Shown: piece after piece, positions 1 to 12,600 of the stretch
How positions within the stretch are numbered: the first letter of the stretch is position 1
Layout: each line of letters opens with the position of its first letter
Source of the DNA: Gyrodactylus bullatarudis
Taxonomy: Eukaryota > Platyhelminthes > Monogenea > Gyrodactylidea > Gyrodactylidae
Reading direction: 5' to 3'
Length of the DNA: 28,624 nucleotides
Assembly: GCA_012064415.1 (NCBI GenBank)
Contig: SSNU01000313.1
Location: forward strand, 492,725-521,348
Program-made: the position numbers and the translations under genes
Notes under the pieces: generated by a model
What the model was told of the DNA's origin: nothing
Database searches by the model: none
What the model saw: only the letters and a program-made list of their open reading frames with translations

Positions 1-390
1 CAGCTTGCATATATTCTTAATTCTTGAACTTTTACTATTTCTTTCAACATTGTAAATTATTATTTTCATTCAATTATTTAACTCTTATCATTTTTAAAGT
101 GATACCACTGATGATCCTTTAAGAAATACGTATTTGGTGTTAATATATCTTTTATTTCTATTTTAATTAGAATCTTTTACATAACATACCCAAATGAATG
201 AAATTCTTATAGAGATGCAGTTGGTAACTAAATTTTGATTCTCAAGGAATTTATGATTTTTAAATGATGTTAGAAGGATTTTCAAGAAAAAAAACTAGAA
301 ATTAATTTAATTTTAATTTTGCTGCTTATTATTATAACCTTATTTAGTTATAGAGGGCATAAACTTGAGTAGGATAAGAAAAAAACTCAC
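1..390 (-). other. Intron or downstream sequence at the low-coordinate end
   Basis: No exon was found. It contains the 69-bp sequence (99-167) that recurs inverted at the other end of the window. Confidence 0.6.
99..167. repeat. Left arm of 69-bp perfect inverted repeat
   Basis: Base by base it is the reverse complement of 28556-28624, with no mismatch. Similarity stops sharply after 167 (TAGAATC against ATGAT). Confidence 0.95.
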
Positions 391-627
391 TTTAGTTTCA
401 TCAAGCTTATTGATCAAGAATTCAATGAGGACACTTTCGTCGTTCATACAAGACTGGATATCTTTCTTAGAGGTGGCCAATTCTTGATGTTTTTCAATCA
501 ACCATGTTCCCAATACGTCCCTGAGATTTGAGAATTTGTTAGTTTCAATGTGAAGAACCTCCTTTCTAGTAATGTTGGCGTTAATTTTATTTTCAGCCTC
601 GCGTAGGTTTCGATCGATCACATTAAT
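391..627 (-). CDS. shot: Exon 31: rod, last exon in the window
   Basis: 237 bases (79 codons, phases 0 and 0), acceptor CTTTTAG, donor GTGAGT. It begins INVIDRNLREAENKINANIT and includes FSNLRDVLGTWLIEKHQELA, a spectrin helix A with Trp. It ends KLDETK. The gene continues beyond the window: further rod, EF-hand and GAS2 parts are expected. Confidence 0.85.
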
Positions 628-3600
628 CTAAAAGTGTAGGAATAAAATTTTGAGTAATTGAAATAACTATTTTCTTCATATCTCAACTGATTTTTTATAA
701 TTATACAAATCCTTAATGAACACGACAGGACTCATGTATTAGACATGTAATTTTCCGAACATACCATTACAGCAAATGCTTTTCTATCGGTTTCCGATTG
801 ATTTTGCTTATCAGGACAATTATTCAATGAGATCAGACGCTGACGAAGAATATGAGAATTAGTTTTTAACTGCTTCAAATCCTCAATGTCAGCATCACTT
901 TGTTCAGCTCTGAAAGTTTACACATTTTAGTTTGATTTGAAGGAAGGAAATTAGAGAAAACTAACCTGTTGAGATCCATTTGTAGGGATTTGAGATCTTG
1001 GTTCAACTCGTCGATTGAAGATTCATTTGCAGGTTTCTTCATGGAGAAATCTTCTAGTTTCTTTTGCTTCCTCTGAATAACATCAGAGAGACTGTCAATC
1101 TTGTTGTTCAAAATCTTCATTTGTTCTTCTGTTTTTGAATTGCTCAACTCATTCTGAGGAAGGGCATCTTTGAGAGATCTAAGCCGATTGAGATCACTCT
1201 GGAGTTTACCCACCTCCTTCGAGAGGGTTTGATGATCTTCAAATGTTAAACTTGGATCAGTACCATCAAAGGATTCATTGATAAAAGACCTTGATCTATG
1301 ATCAATTTCCTTGAAAATCCTCTTCAATTCACTATCTATATGATCGAGGCTATCTTTCGGATTCATAAAGGAGATTTTGTCAAGCTCTGAGAGAATCGCA
1401 AAATCATCCACGAGAGAATAAGTTTCTCTTTCTATTGAAATGGATCCAGGAGATGTTGATCGGTCACCACTAAGCAAGTAGGTTGTGGTATTCTTAAAGT
1501 CTTCAATCTTGTTAGAAAGACTCTTGAGTTCCATACCCAAATCACTGAAAATAAAGTAAATAAAGATTTGACTAATACTTTATTAATCATGCAATATCAT
1601 GTTTAATGTTAATAAATTTTTTTCAATTATAGTGCATTCAAAGTAACATTATTAACTAAGAGAGGTTATTTTGGGGATACTCTTCGGGAGAATTCGAATG
1701 ATGTGTGAAAAATATGGTCCAAAACCCTATTTATGAACTAATTGAAATAGAAAAAATGCTTTTATATTAAAATTAACAGGATGGAAAATTTGCAGATTTT
1801 AATTTCAGCCATTTTTCTAATTTAGAAGCTATTTTTCTCCTAATCATTTTGAATATAGTGTAAATGAAATAAGTCTAATGGATCAACTATTTCAATCAAA
1901 ACCCTTGAAATCTTTTTTGATAACTACTTGAAAGTAGTAATATTAAAGTTGAGAGATTTTTGGCTAAAAATGAAAATTTGACACAATCACTACAACTTTT
2001 ATAGAAAATTATTTTGGAAAATAATAAATCCTTACTATCTATAATGAATATGATAAAGTATTTGTAAAAATATTTACTCATTTGGACTTCGAGTTCTTTG
2101 TGCGTGTATGGAATCTTTTAGAGATTTGGTTAAGGTGTTAATTTGTGATTTTATACAAGTTCGAAGGTTATACCATTTATCAAGGTTTTCTTTCACATTG
2201 ACCATCTCAATGGATAATTTGTCCATTTTCTGATTTATATTCTCTATACGTCCGAGTATCTTTTCTCGTTCCTCTCTTGAGAAAGCTACAGAAATCAAGA
2301 GGTAAATAACTTAATCAATAATAAAAATCATAAGAAAACATAGAGACTCATTGAATTAACATTTAAACTATATCTAGATTACAATAAACCTTATTCATCA
2401 AGTGTATTGAGTGTATGAAAAGGCCAAGGCAGGATAAACTTACAATTATCATCACAAAACTGGATGTACTTTCTCATTTTATCTATCTGTTCATGGAAGT
2501 TAAATAAATCTCCTGTTAGAGAACTCAAAAGATTCTCTGTCAAGGGTACTTGATGTCTGTTTTCGAGGAATTCCTCAATATAAGCCAAGTGGGTCTTGAA
2601 CGCTTTAATTTGATTAATAATGTCTGATTGATCTGAGAAAGTCTTGTTGATTTCGTTCGCCTGGTTGACAATGCCATTGAATGAATCAAATAATTCTCCA
2701 TGTTTCATAGAGATCATATCCTGATCTATCTCTGAGACCCGGGGATGATTCAAAATGGAGTTAGCCAGATCTTCAATTTTTTCAAGCATTGAGTTTTTAT
2801 CTTTAAGTTCACTCTGCAAAATAAAATTTGTTGGATCAATAATTATCAAGAAATGATATTTCACCTTGTAATCGATAAACGAATGTAATGAAAAGAAGAA
2901 CATGTAAAAGATGTTGAATGTAGTTCGATTTTGCGAAATAACAACTTTAACAATTCAACAATGTTGAATCGACATCCGGTATCATAATCATAATTATTAT
3001 GGTTTAGTTTTAGTAAAAGCGTTAAATTCTAATGACTCATGACGGGTTAATTATAGAAATGTTTCAGTCGATGAATTGTAAAAATCTATACCTACTTGAA
3101 TGAATCTGGCTGTTTTGTTAAAACCAATAGGATCGGAAACAATATCGAGGCCTTCAATGCGTTCTTTAGTGTTCTCAATCCAGTACATAAATTCATCATA
3201 GGATCCGTTAAAGTTGTCTAATAGACTCTGTAATTGAATGAGTTCCTTTTGTTTATCTGAAGACTCTCTAAGTTTATTTGTACACCTTGAGATAAAACGG
3301 AGGTATGAAATGAAGCATAATTATTAGACAAGAAGGTAACCTACTCTTCATACAACTTTTGAGCTTTCTCAATACTCTGGCCGAGCTGTGAACGAGTATT
3401 AGCATCGGTTGTTTTGTCGAGTTCATCTTTGGCCTTGTCTATAGCCAAATCAAGTTGAATTGAGGTCTCTTTCAACATTTCATAATTATCATTCACGCAT
3501 ATGAGTTGATCTTTTGATTGCAAACTTCCCTCGTTTCTCTGAGAAAATAATTTCTCAATTTGAATTTCTGATTCATTAAGAACCTCAGGGAACGGTTTGA

Positions 3601-6600
3601 GGCCAACATCTTGATGGAGTAATTCTAATTGAAGATCAGAACATTGTTGGCCGAGACTGTTGAGTTGTTTCTGTAAGTTCTCACGTTTCGTATCAAGGGG
3701 CTTGTAAAAGTTTGAAATTGGCTGGCTTGAATAGTTGTCAAGAGTTTGTTTTGTTCTCTATAAAATATTGATATTTTTCAAAAAAGTGCACCTTATAGCT
3801 TTAAAATATTAGAGGTAATTTTAATTCCTTTGTGAATAAATATCGGAATTCATTCGGCAAGCATGAATAAATAATTTTATTGACATTTTTCCATTCGTAT
3901 TTTCCCGCCCATGTAAATAAATTCAGTTGAATATTTTTAGCAAAAAAGGATTTATAATTTCATTTTTCATTTTAGAACACACAATCCGATTAAAATCTTG
4001 ATATCAATACTCACAGATAGTTCATTTCCAATATCATTGATATTGGAAATGTGATTACGAGCCTCTACAACTCTCTGGTTAATAATTGCTCTTGTTGGCA
4101 TGGTTCCATCATGAACGCTCACGTCTAAATGATGTATTTCATTGGCAACTTTGTTTAGCTTATCATTTAGTTTATTAAGCTGAGTGGATATTTTTTCAAA
4201 GTTTGCATCATCCTTGATAAGTTCACGTTCAAGTTGAATTATTTTATTATCAATCTCAATAAGTTTATCTCGATTATGATCAGCTAGAGAATCAATGTCA
4301 CCACGGATTCCTTGAGCAATCGGTCTATTGACCAGATCTGATTCTGGATCGAATTCACTTAATAAATCATTATATTGTTTAGCTTGAGCTGAAATAACAT
4401 CGCCTAAGGCAGAAATTCCATTTATCTCTGTCTGGAGTTTAATAACTTGAACTTGTAATTTCTTCAGACTCTGAATTTTATCCTTAACGGGTTCTTTCTG
4501 TGATTGCCTGATGTTTCTCAACATTGTCTGTATGTTTGATAAGCCTTTAGGGATTGTATCTTTCAAAGTGTCCAATCTCTGAATGCCTTCTTCAGCTTTC
4601 AATAGGACATTTAATCTTGAATCACATTCACTATTCAACTGATAATATTGATTGATATTAGAATTCTATCGAGTTTTAATTTAAACTATTCAAGACTCAC
4701 TAGATCTATTTTATCCTGGTACATTCTTTGATCTGATTCTAAGCTTGACTTTTTATCTTGATCAGGCAGACGACTTATGAGCTGTTGAAGTTTGGGTAAT
4801 TTCTGAGTTTTATCTCTCAAAGAGAGCAAATTGTTTTGATATTGATTTATAGAAGTGTTTATTAGTTTCTTATCTAAGGAGAAGGGTTGCATTTGTTTCA
4901 TTTGTTTCTCTAAACCTCTAAGGTCAGTTAATTGCCGCTGGATGGTATTTATGATTTCAATTTCATTCAATTCATCTTGCATTTCCTGTAAAAGAATCAT
5001 AATTATAATTTGCTTTTTATTCCTCATCATCCTTTAACACGAGAGAACTCTAGAATTTTTTATTCGAACAAGATTTTAAATTAAATGGCACTCTGTTAGG
5101 ATATGTATTGTATCAAAAAATATCACCAAACACGAGTTAAAAATAGTAAAACTTTAAATGAAACAATTAAAGTGCAGACTTACGGTGATACTCTTACGTT
5201 CAGATGAATTCCTTGGAGTGTTATTGTTTGTCTTTGATCTAAGGATAACAGTTTCTTTGTTGGGAGTAGCATTTGAGATCATGTTATTGATATCTTCTTT
5301 TTCATTTTTCAACAAGAAACCCCTACTCATAGCTTCTTCAATTGGCAGAATTGAGCCAGTATTATTATTGATGAAGACTATATCTCCATTTTCGTTTTTA
5401 ACAACTTTGCCAATCATACAATTTTTCAGAATCTCTGGAGATTTTGCCTTCCTAATGCTAGAGTCAATACTCAATTTTCCAGGAATATTTTGATCTAAAA
5501 TCTGGTCTTTATTGGGTAGGCCTGGAGCGTCTATTTTTTCTCCTATTTCAGGTTCGTTTTGACCAATATTTCCATTTGCTTCTTTTGTTGGGCTTGGATA
5601 CCTATCAAAGTTTCCAGTATTTTTTGAATTTCTATTGTTAGAGCCTTCTTGAATTTCAAATGATTTTTCCGCATTTTCAAGTGCAGATCTTGAATTAGGC
5701 CTAGAGTGTTCGGATTTACTTGGACTCTGAGAGTTTCTACTACTTATTGGAGGTGATGGAAGATGATCACTTCTACGAGGTGATGGAACTGTATCGATAA
5801 TTGGACTCGGTTTTGGACTACTCTTCGGATATTTTCTCTCCGGTGTTTGAGGACATGGATTTATTCTATCAATAACCGTATTCACTGAAGAATATGAGTT
5901 CAAATCGGGTTCAGTGAGAGATTCATCAGCTGAAGAATTCCTTTTTATTAGTTTACATATTTCCTGATCACTATTTTCATTTATTAAATCTAATAACTTG
6001 CAATTTCCATTGGGAATGTTCTCATCGCCAGATAAAATACCTTGGTTTAAGGCTTCGCGGATTGTTATTTCTTTACCATCAACTCTTATTCTTCCTGATT
6101 TTTCATCAAAACTTTTCGTTTCGATAAGTTCACGGAGAGATCTTTTTGGAATCATTTTTGTATCCAAAAATCTTTCATTACTATTTCCAAAATCTGGTAG
6201 TGTAATTTGATTTTTCTTGTACATATCTGGATTTGTAACATTAGTATTTTCAATTAGGTTATACGATGGAGAGGTTATACTACCAGGCCTTTGTGGATAA
6301 TTCTGATAGATATTTGTTCCACCATCATGTTTTTGGCTTCCAATGGCATCGGATTCCCTACTAGGTCTTTCCTTCTGATTGGATAGTCCAGAAATTGAAT
6401 CTGGAGTCGTGACACAAGGAGTTGTAGACCTTGACTCAGATGTACGGATATTCAGTGGTTTTGTAATGTCATCAAAAGCTCTTGGTGATCTTGTATTCTT
6501 ATCAACTTCAAATCTGTTTGGAGAATTGTCCATATGATTCCCAGAACGGGGCTTATTCGTCATATCAATCTGATTTGAATCTTGATTTGGACGATTCCTA

Positions 6601-9600
6601 ATAAATTCATCATGTGGAGAATTAGCCTTGTTGATTATCTGATCTTTACCTGTTCTAGGAATGTATGCAGGACTTTTAGAAGAATTTTGAGAATTCATTT
6701 CAGGTGATTGAATTCCATGTCGAGAAGTTAGATTGTTCTCTATGTGTTCTAATGACCTGCGACTTGGTCTCTGAAAGCTAGGTCTAGATTCTGACGTTTC
6801 CCCACCAAAGTTTGTCATGTAATTCAACTCAACAAGCTGATTGAGGTCTACATTCTTTCCCGATTTTTGAATAAGTTCATCCAAAGTGAAAAATTCTTCT
6901 TGGTTACGACCACGACGAATCTTGGTGCCTTTTGAATTAATTAAGCCAATTTTTATGGCATCTTCCAAACCATATGTCATCTTTGTGGTTGGATCTATAA
7001 TCTTGTTAGTTTTAACATCGATCATATTGTTACTAATCGCTTCATCAAAGGTATAAGTCTTTGTAATTGGTTGACTGAACTGACTGTTTTTCACATTAAG
7101 AGTATTTATTATGTCACGTGATGAAAATGTTCCTGCCATAATCAATTCTTTAACAGTAGTCATTCGATCAGTACTGCAGTCACGAACAATGGACTTTTCT
7201 GCAGATAATATGCCATCTTTAACCGCTTCCTCAACGGTTATATAAGCACGCTTATACGGATTGTAAATGAGACCAGTTGTATGATCGATTTGGTGCATTT
7301 CTTCTAGTTCAGCTAAAGTCATAGGTGGCCTCTTAATTGGTGATCTTGGACTGCGGGTACCAGGAGATCCGACTGGACTAAGTGAATTCTTCAGAGCTGC
7401 CAGATCTTTTGGGCTGTTGAGTACTTTCGCAACACTGACTCCGTTAATTGTGCTTTCTGGATTGATAGTGCCATCTTTAATAGCTTGGAAAATATTTTTT
7501 CTCTTATTCTCAAATGGATCGATGAACTCCATCGAATTCAAGTCGATTCGTCCCATCTTGAGAGCTTGATTAAAATCAAGAGGATTAGATGGTCCAAATC
7601 TAACTGTTGTAATTCTCGACTCAAGGATTCGATTATGTAGGCCCTCGCCAAGGATTTTATACACATTCGACAATTGTTCAAATGGATTGTGTTCACTCTT
7701 TTCAACCTGCAGCATAGTGGTATAGGGATTGAGAATATTTTCCTGAATAGCTTGGTTGAAATTATATTGTTCTCCATTTTTTGGATTTGTTATATATCTA
7801 CGGCCATCATAGAGATTGAGTCGGTACAACACTTCAAGACTTTGAGGTTCAGATAGATTTACCAACCTTTTGGAATAATCTTCAACTTGTTCAATATACT
7901 CAACAGTTGCCTGTTTTGAGTTGAGCAATGTTGGAACATCTTTAATCATTTCTTTTTCAATCGCAGTTGTAAGTGAATAGAAATTATTCTCAGACGGTAC
8001 AAATATTAAAGAGTTTTTTCCATCAAGAAAGTCACTGTTAATTGCATCGATTATTGAAAGATCACCGTTCCTTGTCTTCATAAGACCTTGGGAAAAATCA
8101 ATCAGGTTACTTTCGATTGCTTCAAGCAGTGTTATGGGTTGTAATTCATCTCCGGCAGGCTTAATAATCTCATGCAGTAAAGCTGGATTATTTTTGATTT
8201 CCAGTAAGAATTTATTTAATGGAATATGATTATGATTCTTTGGATGTATGATAAGACTGTTTCCATCGAGGATTCCAGAGATAATTGCTTTCTCGATAGG
8301 CTTTGGAATATTATTCGAGGGATCAATACAAGTGTTATTCTTCAGAGATATCAAACCTCTCTCTAAGGCTTCATCTAAAGTCAAATGAGGAGCGTTTTCG
8401 AATTCACTCTCCGGTATAGGCTCAAGAATAAACTTTTCTAAATTTTCCTTATCCACGTTGGTAAGATTTGACTCAATCTTTTGATTTTTTTGACTCTGTT
8501 GAGTTTTGTCAGAATTACACGGAAGAATAGCATTCAATACTCTTGCCTGTGAAATGGTCTTTGATGGGACTTTGGAATCTTTTACTTTAGACAATGACTG
8601 CATGCCATTCATGATAGTAGCCAGTTTGTATGTGGAAGACGAAACCATTTTCTTCTTGGTTGGCATTTCAACTAGAACAAAATCCGGATCGACAAAACCT
8701 TGTTCAGCTGCCTCCAAAAGATTTATAACAGTTTGATTTTTATGATCTAATGAATATAGACAACCAGTTTCCTTGTTTACCCAACCCTTTGAAATGGCAT
8801 CAGATAGTCTAATGAAACGGTTTTCTTTTTTATCATCGACCAAATCCAAAGTCGGCAAATTTTGTTTCGCTATATACCGAACGAGGGGCAAAGAAATGGC
8901 TGATGTAGTCTCCCCATTATCCAAGAGAACTGGAGCCAAGAAATCATTAAAGTGATTTGAAATGTCTCCTTTAGGTCGATCGAAATTTTTAGTTCTTTTA
9001 ATCTTGAATGAAAAAAATTAAATTAAACAAAGATAAACAGATTAGGAAAATAAACATGAGAGAATAAAGTATTCCAGAAACCAAAGAATGATTTTTGATC
9101 CTTTTTAGAGAGCACATTTTAATTCTTAAAATAAATCAAGCAAGTTTATTAAAATTTGATCTTAAATCAATAGTTGGCATAATCATGACCAAATTTAGCG
9201 GTGTTTGAGTATTTGACTTTAGAAAATATTAGGAAATCAACTCACAGTGTCATTGTTATCTTCCACTGGGGAATAGACTGATGGATCAAGATCCGTGATA
9301 ATGTTCTGGGATATGGCAGTTTGAAAGGGAATCTTTTCGTTGGTTCGTTGATTGATTATGTCTCCGTTTGGTGAGAGAATATATCCAAAGCGTATTTTCA
9401 TGTTGGAACTTTTGTAATCCAAATTCGAGTTAATCAATTTAGAGTTAGATGAGTCTTCTAACATGGATTTTGAAGTCCTATCATTCATTTCAACTTCAAT
9501 AGTACGAACATGTAAAGTTTCATACGGTTCAGTGATCAAATCGAACGGGGGTGGATGATTCTGCTGAATTGCCTTTATATACCCTAAATGGTAGGCCATT

Positions 9601-12600
9601 TCAAGAGGCATGATTTCCTTTGAAACAGTCTGGTGGAATGTTCCCAGGACTGGATCAATAACTGTCCTTTCTAGAGCTTCTTCAATTGAAATATACATTC
9701 CTAGTTTAACATCGTAAATTTGTTCTAAAATGAATATATCTCTCCTCTTATGGAAGAACTCTAGCCAAAATACATTGGTTGAGAATAAATGGGATGTTGG
9801 ATCTGGTATGAGTTTGACTTGAGAGAAAACAGTTGCAAAAATAATTCCTTTCCTTAAAGCACCGCCAACTGTTAGAATGTTCATAGTTTCAGGGTCACAC
9901 ACTATATTCCTTGATACATCAATCCAACCATCATCGATCATTTTATTTGTTATAGCACATTCAACACGAATTCCATTATTGTTCGTGTAGTAAAATGCAT
10001 AGATGACACAATTTCGTGATTTCTTTCTTGTTATACTATTCCATAGATCACTGTTTGGTTCAATTGAAGAGACATCATTCACTTGAAATTCCTCATTTCG
10101 ATTCTTTCGGGGATTTCGTTTTTTCCAGGCACTAATAGAAAGATTATCCAACATGCTACTTCCGCTGTTTTTTCGTACATTTTGTTGACTAGATTTGCGG
10201 CTGTAACATCCAAGAGTTTTATTACAATTCATCATGTGAATAATCCTTCGTTGGCTACTTCCACCTATGCTGAACTGATCCCCCTTATCGTTAGCAAAAA
10301 GGGATGCATTTGGAAGGCTTGTTGTTGATCGATTTTCTAATACTTCACCAGGTCCATTACGAGAAATGGTATTATTAGTATTAAAAATAACTGGGCTAGA
10401 GGGCGTTGACTGGAATATGAATGAATTAGCCTTTGTTTTTAAATGTGTTGTAGTGTTGGTATTTTGACCTGGACTATACTGAGTAATATTGTGAAAGTTT
10501 GGAGTATTTAGTTGACTTTTAATTGAGCTATTACTCGGATTCTATAAAAGAGAAAATTATAAATTAAGCATAGTAAGAAAAAATTTATAGACCAATAAAA
10601 TCTCGATACATCATTGTCAAATAAAAGTGTAATTAATAAACCCTCTCTTTTACACCATCTTCAACTTTCTTCAACCAGCGTAAAGAAAAATACACGAATA
10701 AAGTACAGGGCGTTGACTTTAGCATTTCAACTTGAGTGTATTATGAATAACTATATTATTTTGTAGAAGAATATTTCAATATAAAGTCAAATACTTTAGC
10801 ATATCTTTCAGAGTGAGAAAAAAAGGGCAGGTGAGAAATATAGGTGAATTACACCATGTTTGACCATGATTATCGAAACATCTACACTGTGTATTCTCAT
10901 AAATTCATGGAAAAAATTATACTCACAAGTTAGAAAAAGTTTTGAAAAACGAGAAATCAATTTCGAAAGTTTATATATCACACAGAAAGGAAGAGGAGAA
11001 TTGCTCTTTTGTCTTACACAATTGCTTTTCGTAGTTAGAGAAAGCTCAACAAAATGTTGAATTATAAGTTATAACCAGTCTTAATTGAACAACGCCTTTA
11101 TATGCACAGAAAAAACACGTATATTGCATAAATATATATATTCATTGTAATATATATAGATTCATTGTGTACAAAAATCTATCATAATATTCTATGCGTG
11201 CTAAAAGATCAAAATGCAATACACCTAATTAGTGAAAATACTATTGATAGTAATTGCATAATAATAATGGAAAATTAGAGGAGATTAGGCTTACCCTATG
11301 TTTTATTCTGTGAAAGTTGTCCGTATCCTGAGAAAAGTTGACTACATTACTATTGGAATGGGATAATCTCTTGCGATTGACAACATATTCGGTATCACTC
11401 ATTGGAGATCTATTACGTGGAGGATGAACAGGACTTTTGAGGATAGATCTCGAATGAATGTCGAATAATCCGAGTTTAACAGCTTCCTGGATAGTTATCC
11501 ATTGATCTTTCCATAAAATAACACCGCTTCGTCCGTCCATAATGCCGAGTAGTATGGCATCTTGAACCAAAGTTCTTTTCTTTGTAGCTGGATCAACAAT
11601 TTCAGAATTAGTTAAATTGAGTAAATTCAATTTTAATGCCTCATCAACAGTTAATGGTTTATTGAGATCATTGAAACGCAGATAAAGTATACCATTTCGA
11701 ACAAAATAATTTCCTTGACAAAATAGTTCATTCAGGGTGATGGGTTCACGAGTAAGAAGGACTAGTTGTTTTTGTACAGCTTCATTCAAAGTTATTGGGG
11801 GATTTAGACCGAGATATAGGCCAAGATTGATATCAATAAGTCCACGTCTGTTAGCATCTTCATAGGTTAGTACAGAATTTGTTGTAGGATGGACAATGCC
11901 AATGATATCTCGTCGATTCATATTTGCAAATGAATTTGTTCGTGTTAGATTTTCAATTGAAAAGTTTTCGTTGAGACTGTATTTGGATCCAGCTTGATTG
12001 TACTCAGGTGATGACTTCTGAAATGTTTTAATAAAATGATGTTTTTCTGATAATTTCTTGGTATTCAATACTCTAATTTTGTTCGTTGCTCTGTCAGGCT
12101 CTTAAAATCTTATCTTGATTTTCTAAATTGACACACAAACCTGAGCAATAAATACATACATGTTGAAAATTACGATCAACGCTAGGGTGAATTAGAGAGA
12201 CTCTTAATATTCAACATTGGAAAATCCTATCCACCCTTTAAAATTTTGCAAATAGTGATCCAATCATGATGTTTCATTTAAACAAGCAGCTCAACTTTTT
12301 TGTAAGCATTCCTTCTTTTAAATGCAGTAGTAACAATACTCAAACAATATACAACTCAAAAGATTAACAATATTTGTAAAAAGATAGGTATTCGATACTC
12401 TACTCTGCTTAAGGTATAGAAAAAGCTATTTGAATAGCACAGTGAATGAATATTCTTTCTTGGCATACAACTTAATTGGTTCATGATAAAGGGCAGGAAA
12501 GAATTTATGACTCACCATAAAAGTTTGATTCCTTGAAGTAGCAGTCTGATAATTACTCTCTAGCTTATTAAAGATACTATTCAACTTTGATGAGACTCTC

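Noticed and set aside
1896..2081. Minus-strand open frame in intron 28
   Set aside because: Low-complexity Phe/Ile/Lys sequence; exons 28 and 29 join in phase without it.
7538..7777. Second minus-strand frame inside exon 22
   Set aside because: It overlaps the real plakin-repeat frame and lacks the repeat motifs.
8506..8736. Plus-strand open frames across exon 22 (5158-5493, 5998-6210, 7674-7856, 8506-8736, 8773-8955)
   Set aside because: All are shadows of the 1,273-codon minus-strand plakin-repeat exon.
10860..11060. Plus-strand open frame of 66 codons in intron 20
   Set aside because: No recognisable domain, no start context or neighbour gene; length is unremarkable for an intron of this size.
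12018..12068. Upstream extension of exon 20 to the TTG at 12068
   Set aside because: The open frame continues, but an AG there would not join exon 19 in phase 0. The strong polypyrimidine-TTTCAG site at 12018 does.
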